From Hungatella sp. UBA3048 (GTDB lineage: Bacteria > Bacillota > Clostridia > Lachnospirales > Lachnospiraceae): a stretch of DNA of 44,977 nt. The translations under genes and the position numbers were made by a program. Shown here piece by piece: positions 15,922 through 23,796 of this stretch (positions within the stretch are counted from its first letter, which is position 1; every line of letters starts with the position of its first letter). Below the pieces are notes generated by a model. The model made no database searches and was not told the origin of the DNA. It worked only from the letters and a program-made list of their open reading frames with translations. The DNA lies in NCBI GenBank assembly GCA_002367105.1, contig DFCS01000050.1, positions 32,133 to 77,109 of the forward strand, written 5' to 3'.

Positions 15922-17100
15922 ATGCTTAATTTTGATTTCTATTCACCGGCACGTATACTATTTGGAAAAGATACGGAGAAACAGATTGGTGCTCTTTTAA
16001 AACCCCATGCAACCAAGGTTCTGCTGCATTATGGCGGAGGCAGCGTTAAAAAGAGCGGACTATATGACACAGTGATCACTTCACTGAAAGAGAATGGGCT
16101 TTCTTATGTGGAACTGGGCGGCGTGGTGCCAAATCCCCGTCTTTCCCTGGTACAGGAAGGAATTGCCTTATGCAAAGAAGAAAAGGTGGATTTAATCCTG
16201 GCAGTGGGCGGCGGAAGCGCCATTGATTCTGCCAAGGCCATAGCAATGGGTGTATATTATGATGGGGATGTCTGGGAGATTTACGAACAAGGCAAAGCAA
16301 TTGAAAAGGCGCTGCCCGTAGCCACAATTCTCACCATTCCTGCTGCAGGAAGCGAAGCAAGCGGTGACACAGTTATCACCAATGAGGAAAAACAGCTCAA
16401 ATACGGTTACGGCAGCCCCCACCTGCGTCCTTTGCTCAGCGTCATGAATCCGGAATTGTTCTATACCCTGCCAAAGAATCAGATCGCAAACGGTGTGGCT
16501 GACATGATGAGCCATGTTTTTGAACGTTACTTTACCAACACCACACATACCGATCTGACGGATGGTTTGTGCGAAACAGTATTAAAGACCATCATAAAGA
16601 ATGCTCCGCTTGTCCTTGAAAATCCCGGAAACTACGATGCATGGTGCGAGGTAGGTTTTGGAGGTACAGTTGCCCATAATGGTTTAGTGGGTATGGGACG
16701 TGAACAGGACTGGGCCTGCCATGGCATGGAACATGAACTCAGTGCCATCTACGATGTGGCGCACGGAGCAGGTCTGGCGGTACTGACTCCTGCATGGATG
16801 CAGTATGTATACAAGGACAACGTGAACATGTTCGTACAGTTTGCGGTTAATGTTATGGGTGTGAAGGGCAGTTATCGCGATCCGGACGCAATAATTCAGG
16901 AAGCGATTTTACGTCTGCGTGAATTTTTTAACAAGATGGGACTCCCGGCAACCCTTGGAGAGCTCGGCATTGATGCAAGCCAGCTTGAAATAATGGCTAA
17001 AAAAGCGACAGGTGCTGCATTTGGAAATGAGGCGCCCATTGGCGGCTTAAAAAAGCTGTACTGGCAGGATGTGCTTGAGATTTATAAGCTGGCCCAATAA
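15922..17100 (+). CDS. Iron/zinc-containing alcohol dehydrogenase, YqhD/butanol dehydrogenase type
   Basis: The 392-residue group III dehydrogenase reduces a broad range of aldehydes with NAD(P)H. It shows GGGS at 38-41 and the cofactor motif GGGSAIDSAKA (97-107). Metal ligands fall exactly where YqhD has them: Asp194 and His198 (VADMMSHVFE), His267 (CHGMEHE) and His281 (DVAHGAG). Length fits the family. Only the AT-rich 16-bp tandem repeat separates it from the reductase upstream, so both should be transcribed from the MerR-type promoter. Together they would clear toxic aldehydes. Confidence 0.88.
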   Translation: MLNFDFYSPARILFGKDTEKQIGALLKPHATKVLLHYGGGSVKKSGLYDTVITSLKENGLSYVELGGVVPNPRLSLVQEGIALCKEEKVDLILAVGGGSAIDSAKAIAMGVYYDGDVWEIYEQGKAIEKALPVATILTIPAAGSEASGDTVITNEEKQLKYGYGSPHLRPLLSVMNPELFYTLPKNQIANGVADMMSHVFERYFTNTTHTDLTDGLCETVLKTIIKNAPLVLENPGNYDAWCEVGFGGTVAHNGLVGMGREQDWACHGMEHELSAIYDVAHGAGLAVLTPAWMQYVYKDNVNMFVQFAVNVMGVKGSYRDPDAIIQEAILRLREFFNKMGLPATLGELGIDASQLEIMAKKATGAAFGNEAPIGGLKKLYWQDVLEIYKLAQ

Positions 17101-17156
17101 AAAAATAGTCTGAAATAAGAGAATACAATTTAATTCTGTTAAGGAGGTTCAAGGTC

Positions 17157-18071
17157 ATGAGAACGGTTAAATTAGGGAATTTGCAGGTGCCGGTAATTGC
17201 AGTCGGCTGCATGCGTATCAATAAACTGGATAAGTCTGAAGCAGAGCATTTCGTACAGGAAGCACTGGATTTAGGCACTAACTTTTTTGATCACGCAGAT
17301 ATCTATGGCGGCGGCGCGTGTGAGGAGATATTTGCAGAAGCGGCACATATGAGCGCATCTGTTCGTGAAAAGATGTTCCTGCAATCCAAATGCGGGATTC
17401 GTCCAGGTATTGCGTTCGATTTTTCCAAAAAACATATTTTAGAAGCAGTAGACGGCAGCTTAAAAAGACTGAAAACTGATTATCTGGATGCATTGCTGCT
17501 CCATCGTCCGGATGCTCTGGTGGAGCCGGAAGAGGTTGCTGAGGCATTTGACATCTTGCAAAGCACAGGCAAGGTTCGTAACTTTGGTGTTTCCAACCAA
17601 AACCCCATGCAGATACAGCTGCTAAAGAAGTTTGTTAAACAGCCGATTATTGCGAATCAGCTGCAGTTAAGCATTACAAACGCCAACATGATCTCTCAGG
17701 GGATTCATGTCAATATGCTTGATGATCAGGCCGTGAACCGGGATGGCAGCGTAATAGACTTCTGCCGCTTAAATGACATCACCATTCAGCCATGGTCTCC
17801 GTTCCAGTACGGATTTTTTGAGGGGGTATTCCTTGGCAATGAAAAGTTTCCAAAGCTCAATGCCAAGATTGATGAAATTTCTGCTAAATATGAGGTCAGC
17901 AACACGACCATCGCCATGGCATGGCTGCTTCGCCACCCGGCCCATATGCAGCCTGTGACCGGGACCATGAATGTGGAGCGATTGAAGGATTGTGTCAAAG
18001 CCGCCGAAATTAAGCTGACCAGAGAGGAATGGTACGAGATTTACCTTAGCGCAGGGAACATTTTACCGTAA
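17157..18071 (+). CDS. Aldo/keto reductase, YdhF-like
   Basis: A second AKR, 304 residues, from a different branch: FFDHADIYGGG with Asp45 and Tyr50, Lys78 in LQSK, and His116 in LLLHRPD as the catalytic tetrad; NFGVSNQNP and PVTGTMNVERLKDC form the rest of the barrel and cofactor end. The motif FDHADIYGG and the final ALSxEEW-type segment resemble E. coli YdhF. ATG at 17157 follows AAGGAGGTTC. It lies 56 bases after the alcohol dehydrogenase and probably completes the same operon. The natural substrate is unknown. Confidence 0.85.
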   Translation: MRTVKLGNLQVPVIAVGCMRINKLDKSEAEHFVQEALDLGTNFFDHADIYGGGACEEIFAEAAHMSASVREKMFLQSKCGIRPGIAFDFSKKHILEAVDGSLKRLKTDYLDALLLHRPDALVEPEEVAEAFDILQSTGKVRNFGVSNQNPMQIQLLKKFVKQPIIANQLQLSITNANMISQGIHVNMLDDQAVNRDGSVIDFCRLNDITIQPWSPFQYGFFEGVFLGNEKFPKLNAKIDEISAKYEVSNTTIAMAWLLRHPAHMQPVTGTMNVERLKDCVKAAEIKLTREEWYEIYLSAGNILP

Positions 18072-18121
18072 GCAAAAAGATGTAAATATAAGCGGTTATC
18101 TTCGAACCGCCATTCATAAAC

Positions 18122-18158
18122 CACCCTGCCGAATGACAGTTTTTTATTCGGCAGGGTG
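18122..18158. terminator. 13-bp hairpin between convergent genes
   Basis: CACCCTGCCGAAT (18122-18134) and ATTCGGCAGGGTG (18146-18158) pair perfectly, with a T-rich loop. Neither side has a T-tract after the stem, so the stem strength rather than a classic tail supports termination. Confidence 0.6.
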
Positions 18159-18180
18159 CAATGATGAGCTACCGTTCTAT

Positions 18181-19011
18181 TTATTTTTCCAGCAGTATAG
18201 AAATCGTTGCGTTATCTGTACGATAAGTGCTGCCTGCAACATCTCCAAACACTTCGCATACTCTAAAACCCACATCAGTTGCTTCTTTCATCAACATTTC
18301 TCTTGTGAAACAGGTATTCCATAAATAGTAAGAGATAGCCCCTGTATCATGAACAATAGAAGTTTGTTCTAGCGTTACATTCTCTGGATACCGATAGCAA
18401 CCGTTAAATGCAATATAGTTCTCTTTACGCCAGAATCCCCCATCCTGACAAATTTCCCATGTTTGTTTCTCTTCAAAATCGTTATATTTAGCCATTGAAA
18501 AAACATCCAATAAGAACCTTCCCCCAGGTTTTAGATGACGATATACCGTGGTCATTACTGTTTTCCTGTCTTCAGTTGAAAGAGCACCGTAGTCACAATA
18601 GATCATTGTTGAAAAATCATAGTTACGATTCAAATCCATGGTTAAATAATTCTGATATAAGTAATGAATATCTAATTTACTTTTTTTCGCAGATTCTATT
18701 GCGTAGTCTATAGATCGTCTGGAAAAATCAATTCCCGTCACCTGATAGCCCATTTGTGCAAATTTTTCCGCATATATTCCTGGCCCGCAGCCAATGTCAA
18801 GAAGCTGCCTGTACCTTGACGGTGATGCAATCTCTTTTATCCAAATAGCAGATTTATCTATGAACGCTAACTTTCTGCTGGCACCTTCAAAGCCAGGATC
18901 CAGATGGGCTTTGAGCATTTGCTTGGATATATGCTCATCATCCCAAAATGGAACGGTTGTTTTCGTGTACAGTGGCGGTCTTTCTAAAAATGGAATTAAA
19001 CTTTTTAACAT
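18181..19011 (-). CDS. Class I SAM-dependent methyltransferase with an attenuated leader
   Basis: The 276-residue protein carries SAM motif I in LLDIGCGPGIYAEKFAQMGY, followed by VTGIDFSRRSIDYA (acidic Asp that binds the SAM ribose) and the post-motif LKPGGRFLLDVFSM. The N-terminal ~50 residues (ERPPLYTKTTVPFWDDEHIS) are particular to this subfamily. The substrate is unknown; small molecule or rRNA are both possible. ATG at 19011 is chosen because AAAGGAGAAAACATA lies directly before it. Its message has an unusually long 5' leader with small ORFs and a terminator, a layout typical of genes induced by ribosome-targeting compounds, so a role in antibiotic or stress response is a reasonable hypothesis. 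Confidence 0.82.
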   Translation of the reverse strand: MLKSLIPFLERPPLYTKTTVPFWDDEHISKQMLKAHLDPGFEGASRKLAFIDKSAIWIKEIASPSRYRQLLDIGCGPGIYAEKFAQMGYQVTGIDFSRRSIDYAIESAKKSKLDIHYLYQNYLTMDLNRNYDFSTMIYCDYGALSTEDRKTVMTTVYRHLKPGGRFLLDVFSMAKYNDFEEKQTWEICQDGGFWRKENYIAFNGCYRYPENVTLEQTSIVHDTGAISYYLWNTCFTREMLMKEATDVGFRVCEVFGDVAGSTYRTDNATISILLEK

Positions 19012-19035
19012 TATGTTTTCTCCTTTCAAAATGAA

Positions 19036-19066
19036 CAAAAGAAAAAGCCGTAGATTTTACTCTACG
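19036..19066 (-). terminator. Leader terminator (attenuator) of the methyltransferase gene
   Basis: On the minus strand CGTAGA-GTAAAA-TCTACG (19066-19049), extended by a GC pair and a GU pair, is followed by TTTTTCTTTT. It lies in the 5' leader, 25 bases before the start codon. An upstream segment (19096-19105, minus ATTTTACTCT) is perfectly complementary to ten bases of this hairpin (19054-19063) and could act as antiterminator. Confidence 0.75.
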
Positions 19067-19109
19067 ACTAATCTTCCTAAGAAAAAAAGAAGGTAAGAGT
19101 AAAATAAAA

Positions 19110-19220
19110 TCAAACATCAGGCACAAAAACAAAACTGTGTAAACAGCTTGTTTTTAAACCTATTGAAATGATTTTATCTGCTCTTTTCCAGTGATATCCA
19201 TGCCACCGATTATGTGGCAT
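19110..19220 (-). CDS. Leader ORF 2, 36 codons, of the methyltransferase transcript
   Basis: ATG at 19220 overlaps the stop of leader ORF 1 (TGATG). The peptide starts MPHNRWHGYHWKRADK and is rich in His, Trp and Lys at its N-terminus. Its stop codon lies five bases before the antiterminator arm, so a ribosome finishing this ORF would cover that arm and favour termination, while a ribosome stalled earlier would free it. Translation is inferred from position only. Confidence 0.45.
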   Translation of the reverse strand: MPHNRWHGYHWKRADKIISIGLKTSCLHSFVFVPDV

Positions 19221-19240
19221 CAGATATGCCGGACTTCCAT
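19220..19240 (-). CDS. Leader ORF 1, MEVRHI, of the methyltransferase transcript
   Basis: A six-residue ORF with AAAAGGTG directly before the ATG, ending in TGATG so that it is coupled to leader ORF 2. It is the first ORF after the predicted transcript start near 19262. Confidence 0.4.
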   Translation of the reverse strand: MEVRHI

Positions 19241-19268
19241 CACCTTTTCTTTTAAATTTTATGTTTTC

Positions 19269-19297
19269 ATTTTATAGTACATAACTTACTTTGTCAA
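19269..19297 (-). promoter_or_regulatory. Sigma-A-type promoter for the methyltransferase leader
   Basis: On the minus strand a perfect TTGACA (19297-19292) and TAAAAT (19274-19269) are separated by 17 bases, giving a start near 19262 and a leader of about 250 bases. Confidence 0.75.
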
Positions 19298-19363
19298 CAA
19301 TGTCTGACAGATGTATGGGATCCCTTTTGAGGGTATAATAATTTTAACATGAGATATCAAATA

Positions 19364-19393
19364 AAAAAAGAGTGTTCCCATGGGGCGCACTCT
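19364..19393 (-). terminator. Orphan hairpin with minus-strand T-tract
   Basis: AGAGTG...CACTCT with an inner CCCATGGG is flanked by seven A bases on the left, so it would terminate a minus-strand transcript. No minus-strand gene enters it from the right. It may instead be part of the 5' leader of the flavin reductase gene. Confidence 0.4.
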
Positions 19394-19497
19394 ATCTATA
19401 TGATAACCGATTGGAAAGAAAAAGTCTATATTTTTATAAAATTTCATTATATAATTTTCACTGTTGCAACAAATAAAAGATTAATAGGAGAATAAAA

Positions 19498-20046
19498 ATG
19501 ACAAAAACAAAGATAGCCAATATCCCTTATGGACCGTATGTTACAGTTTTAGCAGGGGCTTCTGTAAAGGGAAAGCCAAACTATGCCACCATTGGAGCGT
19601 ACGGAGTTGTAAGTCAAAAGCCTGTACTTTATATTTCTCTAAAGAATACCCATTACACAACAGCCGGAGTCATTGAAAACGGATACTTCTCTGTAAACAT
19701 TCCCTCTTCCGATGATATAGAAAAAACGGATTATTGCGGGACTGCAACGGGCAATAAAACAGATAAATCAAACATATTCGAGTCTTTTTACGATAATGCA
19801 GGTAATGCACCCATGATAAAAGAGTGCCCGGTAAATTATCTTTGTAAAGTAATTCAGACGATTCCAATCTTTGACTTTACAATGTTTCTTGGAGAAATTG
19901 TTGCGGCATATGCGAATGAAGATTGTCTGGAAAATGGCAAACCTAATGCTTTAAAGGTCAACCCTACCATCATGATGGATTCCGGGTATTTTGATATCAA
20001 GGACAGAGTGGGTTCCATATTTCAAACATGCAGCGGGAATCGTTAG
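19498..20046 (+). CDS. Flavin reductase-like FMN-binding split-barrel protein
   Basis: The 182-residue product fits the flavin_Reduct family (PF01613): YGPYVTVLAGASVKGKPNYATIGAYGVVSQKPVLYISL is the usual opening, followed by the ENGYFSVNIPS strand and the cysteine-containing DYCGTATGNKTDKS loop. Members bind FMN noncovalently and either supply reduced flavin or act as electron carriers in anaerobes. Soluble, cytoplasmic. ATG follows ATAGGAGAATAAAA. It stands alone, 131 bases before the TipAL-type regulator gene, which has its own promoter. Confidence 0.82.
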   Translation: MTKTKIANIPYGPYVTVLAGASVKGKPNYATIGAYGVVSQKPVLYISLKNTHYTTAGVIENGYFSVNIPSSDDIEKTDYCGTATGNKTDKSNIFESFYDNAGNAPMIKECPVNYLCKVIQTIPIFDFTMFLGEIVAAYANEDCLENGKPNALKVNPTIMMDSGYFDIKDRVGSIFQTCSGNR

Positions 20047-20123
20047 AATCAAAAGCAAAACAGGTATTTGCCTGAACCGGCTGAAGAAAATTCTAATATC
20101 AGGATAAATCTTTCATAAAACGG

Positions 20124-20154
20124 TTGACATTGACGCCGCGTAATAGTTTATAGT
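20124..20154 (+). promoter_or_regulatory. MerR-type promoter with 19-bp spacer, autoregulatory for the TipAL-like gene
   Basis: TTGACA (20124-20129) and TATAGT (20149-20154) are 19 bases apart, with the near-palindrome TGACGC-C-GCGTAA (20131-20143) in the spacer. This is the arrangement of Mta/TipAL-type promoters and suggests that the downstream regulator activates its own gene. Confidence 0.7.
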
Positions 20155-20177
20155 GGTTTTTGCAAGGGGGTGATAAG

Positions 20178-20933
20178 ATGGAATACACCATAAATAAGCT
20201 GGCGAAATTAGCGGGGGTCAGTACAAGAACACTGAGGTATTACGATGAGTTGGGATTGCTTTCACCCGCCCGAGTCAGTTCCAATGGATACCGGATTTAC
20301 GGACAAAAGGAGATCGATCGGCTGCAGCAAATCCTTTTTTACCGTGAACTTGGGGTATCGCTGGAAGAAATCCGAAATATTCTTGCTTCCAAAGATTTTG
20401 ACGGACTATCAGCGCTGGAGAGCCATTTGACTGCCTTGCTTGCCAGGCGAGAGCAATTGAATTTGCTGGTCGCCAATGTCGAAAAAACCATTAAGACCTT
20501 GAAAGGAGAAATGATAATGAGTGATCAGGAAAAGTTTGAAGGCTTCCTTCAAAAGCTGGTGGACCATAACGAGCATCAATATGGAGAGGAAGCCCGGGCA
20601 AAATACGGCGATGAGCGAGTAAACCGTTCCAACGCCAAGGTTTTAAATATGAGTAAGGAACAATTCACTGAACTGGAAAGGCTGACGGAAGATTTGAACG
20701 TAACATTAAAAGCGGCCTCTGAGCAAGGCGACCCAGCCAGTGAACTGGCGCAAAAAGCCTGTGAGCTGCATAAAAAATGGCTCTGCTTTTATTGGGAGGA
20801 TTACAGCAAAGAAGCTCATATAGGCGTGACGCAGATGTATGTGGATGATCTGCGTTTTACTGCTTATTACGATAAGATCTCACCCGGATGCACAGCATTT
20901 CTGCGGGACGCAGTAGCGATATACTGCAAATAA
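20178..20933 (+). CDS. MerR-family regulator with TipAS antibiotic-recognition domain
   Basis: The 251-residue protein has a MerR DNA-binding part (residues 1-70: YTINKLAKLAGVSTRTLRYYDELGLL, GVSLEEIRNIL), a coiled-coil linker (about 75-115) and a TipAS domain (about 120-250) with the hallmark HNEHQYGEEARAKYG and the C-terminal FTAYYDKISPGCTAFLRDAV. TipAS domains bind thiopeptides and other hydrophobic drugs (TipA, Mta, SkgA), turning the protein into an activator. GGGGGTG lies before ATG at 20178; an earlier in-frame TTG is less likely. No drug pump is directly downstream, so targets other than itself are unknown. Confidence 0.87.
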   Translation: MEYTINKLAKLAGVSTRTLRYYDELGLLSPARVSSNGYRIYGQKEIDRLQQILFYRELGVSLEEIRNILASKDFDGLSALESHLTALLARREQLNLLVANVEKTIKTLKGEMIMSDQEKFEGFLQKLVDHNEHQYGEEARAKYGDERVNRSNAKVLNMSKEQFTELERLTEDLNVTLKAASEQGDPASELAQKACELHKKWLCFYWEDYSKEAHIGVTQMYVDDLRFTAYYDKISPGCTAFLRDAVAIYCK

Positions 20934-20957
20934 TTTTATAGAAGATCCGAAAGATAG

Positions 20958-20991
20958 AAAGCCCACTTGCTGGAAAGCAGGTGGGCTTTTT
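20958..20991 (+). terminator. Intrinsic terminator
   Basis: AAAGCCCACTTGC (20958-20970) pairs with GCAGGTGGGCTTT (20977-20989), one GU pair, followed by TTTTT. It ends the TipAL-like regulator transcript. Confidence 0.9.
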
Positions 20992-21135
20992 CGCTTGATA
21001 TGCGGGGAGGTTTCATAAGCTTAGAGTCACCTACTGCGGAAAACTTCCAATTAACTTAAGGGCAATATCATACAAGCATTCTATTATCCGTTGTGGTACA
21101 CTAGATATCAGATAATCGGGAAAGGGGGCGTGTTA

Positions 21136-21960
21136 ATGAAACAAGAGATGCGAACTGTAAAATATGATACCGAATTAAACGTGGAAGCTTATCATTTTCA
21201 AGGGATTATGCAGAAGTTTCCCAATCATTTTCATGAATATTATGTGATTGGTTTTATTGAAAAAGGTCATCGGCTTTTATCCTGCAAAAACAAGGAATAC
21301 ACCATAGAACCGGGAGATTTATTACTGTTTAATCCACATGACAATCATGCTTGCGAACAAATCGATGGTAAAACGCTGGATTATCGCTGTATCAATATCC
21401 AACCGGAAAATATGAGCAAGGCGGTCTTTGAAATAACAGGAAAAGAATATTTACCTCACTTTACACCTCAAGTAGTTTTTCATAGCGAATTGGTTTCTGT
21501 GCTCCGGGAATTACATCAAATGATCATAGAGGAAGAAAAGGCTTTTAGAAAAGAGGAAATCTACTTTTTCCTTTTGGAGCAATTAGTGGAAGAATATACA
21601 GAACAGCAAGCGCCGGCAGGCCGTACAGAGCAAAGTATGGAAGTAAAAGCAATCTGTGAATTCTTAGAAGAGCATTACAAGGAGAACATTACGCTGGCTG
21701 ATCTTTGCAAGCTGACCGGGTTTAGTAAATATTATCTGCTTCGCTCTTTCACCAGGCAAAAGGGTATTTCCCCTTACAGCTACTTGGAAACGATACGGAT
21801 CGATAAAGCAAAGAAAATGCTGGAACAAGGTTACCCGCCAATTGAAGCAGCATTGCAGACTGGGTTTGTCGACCAAAGTCATTTCTCTAACTTTTTTAAG
21901 AAGTTCATAGGACTGACACCAAAACAGTATATGAAGATTTTTATGGAAAAGCGAAGCTGA
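21136..21960 (+). CDS. AraC-family regulator with cupin sensor domain
   Basis: The 274-residue protein has an AraC-type N-terminal cupin (HFHEYYVIGFIEKGHRLLSC, IEPGDLLLFNPHDNHAC) and two helix-turn-helix units at the C-terminus (ITLADLCKLTGFSKYYLLRSFTRQKGISPYSYL and PIEAALQTGFVDQSHFSNFFKKFIGLTPKQYMK). AAAGGGGGCGTG precedes ATG at 21136. It lies directly before an EamA-type exporter gene, with only 23 bases between stop and start, so it probably controls export of a small metabolite or amino acid whose level its cupin senses. The ligand is not known. Confidence 0.87.
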   Translation: MKQEMRTVKYDTELNVEAYHFQGIMQKFPNHFHEYYVIGFIEKGHRLLSCKNKEYTIEPGDLLLFNPHDNHACEQIDGKTLDYRCINIQPENMSKAVFEITGKEYLPHFTPQVVFHSELVSVLRELHQMIIEEEKAFRKEEIYFFLLEQLVEEYTEQQAPAGRTEQSMEVKAICEFLEEHYKENITLADLCKLTGFSKYYLLRSFTRQKGISPYSYLETIRIDKAKKMLEQGYPPIEAALQTGFVDQSHFSNFFKKFIGLTPKQYMKIFMEKRS

Positions 21961-21983
21961 TGATTTATATCGAAAGGGTTTAC

Positions 21984-22874
21984 ATGGACAGTAAAAAGGA
22001 TATTCAAGGACATTTGTTTGCATTTATGACAATTTTTATATGGGGTACGACTTTCATATCAACCAAAATACTTTTAAAAGCGATTTCTCCAATAGAAATA
22101 CTATTTTTAAGATTTACAATAGGATTCATTGTGCTGCTTGTATTTTACCCTCACAGGCTCAAAGTCAGGGAAAGAAAGCAGGAGCTGTATTTTGCTGCGG
22201 CTGGTTTGTGTGGTGTCACACTTTACTATTTATTTGAAAACATTGCCCTGACTTACACCTTTGCATCCAATGTTGGGGTCATCATATCGATTGCACCGTT
22301 TTTCACCGCCATTTTTGCACACTTGTTTTTAGATAGAGAAAAATTAAGATTGCAATTTTTTATAGGTTTTGGGGTTGCGGTTATCGGAATATTTCTTATT
22401 AGCTTTAACGGAAGCAGTAATTTAAAATTAAATCCATTGGGAGATATACTGGCTGTTCTAGCCTCTGTGGTATGGGCAGCCTATTCTGTCCTGACAAAGA
22501 GAATCAGCGGTTTTCATTACAACACGATCCAAGCGACACGCAGAATCTTTTTTTATGGGCTGGTGTTCATGGTACCTGCATTATTCATATTTGGGTTTGA
22601 ACCTAAGATCAATCAATTGCTGCATCCGGTAGTTTTGTTTAACATTTTATTCTTAGGCTTTGGAGCATCGGCTCTTTGTTTTGTGACGTGGAACACTGCG
22701 GTAAAAATACTGGGCGCAATAAAAACCAGTGTTTATATTTACCTGGTTCCGGTAATAACCGTTATTACCTCTGTGATTGTACTTCGTGAAACGATTACTG
22801 GTGTTGCTATATTCGGGATTGTACTTACATTATCGGGATTAATTATTTCGGAGATTAAAACATCTGCAAAATAA
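21984..22874 (+). CDS. EamA/DMT-family membrane transporter
   Basis: The 296-residue protein has ten predicted membrane helices in two similar halves, each with the EamA features: FAFMTIFIWGTTFISTKILL at the N-terminus and LAVLASVVWAAYSVLTKRIS in the second half. Such drug/metabolite transporters usually export amino acids or small metabolites. GAAAGGG before ATG at 21984 supports that start over an ATG 24 bases earlier. Same message as the AraC gene upstream. Substrate unknown. Confidence 0.85.
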   Translation: MDSKKDIQGHLFAFMTIFIWGTTFISTKILLKAISPIEILFLRFTIGFIVLLVFYPHRLKVRERKQELYFAAAGLCGVTLYYLFENIALTYTFASNVGVIISIAPFFTAIFAHLFLDREKLRLQFFIGFGVAVIGIFLISFNGSSNLKLNPLGDILAVLASVVWAAYSVLTKRISGFHYNTIQATRRIFFYGLVFMVPALFIFGFEPKINQLLHPVVLFNILFLGFGASALCFVTWNTAVKILGAIKTSVYIYLVPVITVITSVIVLRETITGVAIFGIVLTLSGLIISEIKTSAK

Positions 22875-23019
22875 AAGGTATTTAAAGAAAGAGCGATACT
22901 GATATGAAATGTGTAATGAACCTGCCGCTAAGGAGTAGAAAAAGAAATTATTTTCCGGCACCAATATTCTCAGAATGTCATCCCGGAAGATAATTCGTAA
23001 AATTTGCAATCAGAAAGCC

Positions 23020-23059
23020 TTGACAAGATATATCATTATAATATATCATAATGATATAT
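23020..23059 (+). promoter_or_regulatory. Promoter and palindromic operator of the PadR-family gene
   Basis: TTGACA (23020-23025) is followed by a 12-bp perfect inverted repeat, ATATATCATTAT (23028-23039) and ATAATGATATAT (23048-23059), which covers the -10 region. PadR proteins usually repress their own gene through such AT-rich dyads. Confidence 0.7.
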
Positions 23060-23081
23060 AAAACGAACAAAAGGTGCACAG

Positions 23082-23645
23082 ATGAAAGAAAATACAGGGA
23101 AATCCAAATATGTAATGCTGGGAATGCTCGCCCGAATGCCGCAGACTGGTTATACCATAAAAAAGTGGATAGAGAACGAATACAGCCATTTCTGGCAGGA
23201 GAGCTATGGTCAGATCTATCCGACTCTCAAGAAAATGGTGGCTGAGGGGCTTGCCGTCACTTCGAATAACACGCAGACTGGAAATGGACGGGGACAGATC
23301 GTATACAATATCACGGACGCTGGTAAAAAAGAGCTCTCAGATTGGCTGAGGGAGGAGCCGGAAATCGAGAGGATCAGGTACGAACTATTGCTTAAAGTTT
23401 CCTTTGGTGAAAACACGGAACCGGAGGTGCTGCTTGGTCATCTGGATAATTTTATCAGAAGAAATGATAAGCTGGTCAAAGAAATGAACGGCTATATGGA
23501 GCTCTGCGGGCAGTTTAAGGAACAAGATATTGACTGCTCCTACAGTCAGCTGACCGCACTTTGCGGCGTTTATGTTTATTCTGCAATGAGGGATTGGGCT
23601 ATTGAGGCAAAGAAAATTATTATAGGGAAAGAAGATGATAACTGA
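23082..23645 (+). CDS. PadR-family transcriptional repressor
   Basis: The 187-residue protein has the PadR winged helix: YVMLGMLARMPQTGYTIKKWIE, then FWQESYGQIYPTLKKMVAEGLA (the diagnostic SYGQIYPTLKKM stretch) and GRGQIVYNITDAGKKELSDWL. A C-terminal helical part (about residues 95-180) forms the dimer and ligand cavity. PadR proteins control phenolic-acid or multidrug defence genes and release DNA on ligand binding. The promoter shows a large palindrome, so autorepression is likely. No efflux pump follows; the flavodoxin gene downstream starts after a further hairpin, so its co-regulation is uncertain. Confidence 0.88.
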   Translation: MKENTGKSKYVMLGMLARMPQTGYTIKKWIENEYSHFWQESYGQIYPTLKKMVAEGLAVTSNNTQTGNGRGQIVYNITDAGKKELSDWLREEPEIERIRYELLLKVSFGENTEPEVLLGHLDNFIRRNDKLVKEMNGYMELCGQFKEQDIDCSYSQLTALCGVYVYSAMRDWAIEAKKIIIGKEDDN

Positions 23646-23679
23646 CAGAATAATTCCATTTAAAATGTAACCATTAACC

Positions 23680-23730
23680 GTATCGATGAGTTAAGGAGAG
23701 AGATCTCATAAGTTACCCTTTCATCGATAC
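23680..23730 (+). other. Long hairpin in the PadR-flavodoxin intergenic region
   Basis: GTATCGATGA (23680-23689) pairs perfectly with TCATCGATAC (23721-23730), with further pairing inside the loop. There is no T-tract (CCACAAAAAG follows). It may be a terminator of the padR message, a processing site or an operator. Confidence 0.45.
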
Positions 23731-23796
23731 CACAAAAAGAATAAGCCTATAACCCATTTTTTCCGGCTATAAACTTATTATATGAGGAGAATAGCT

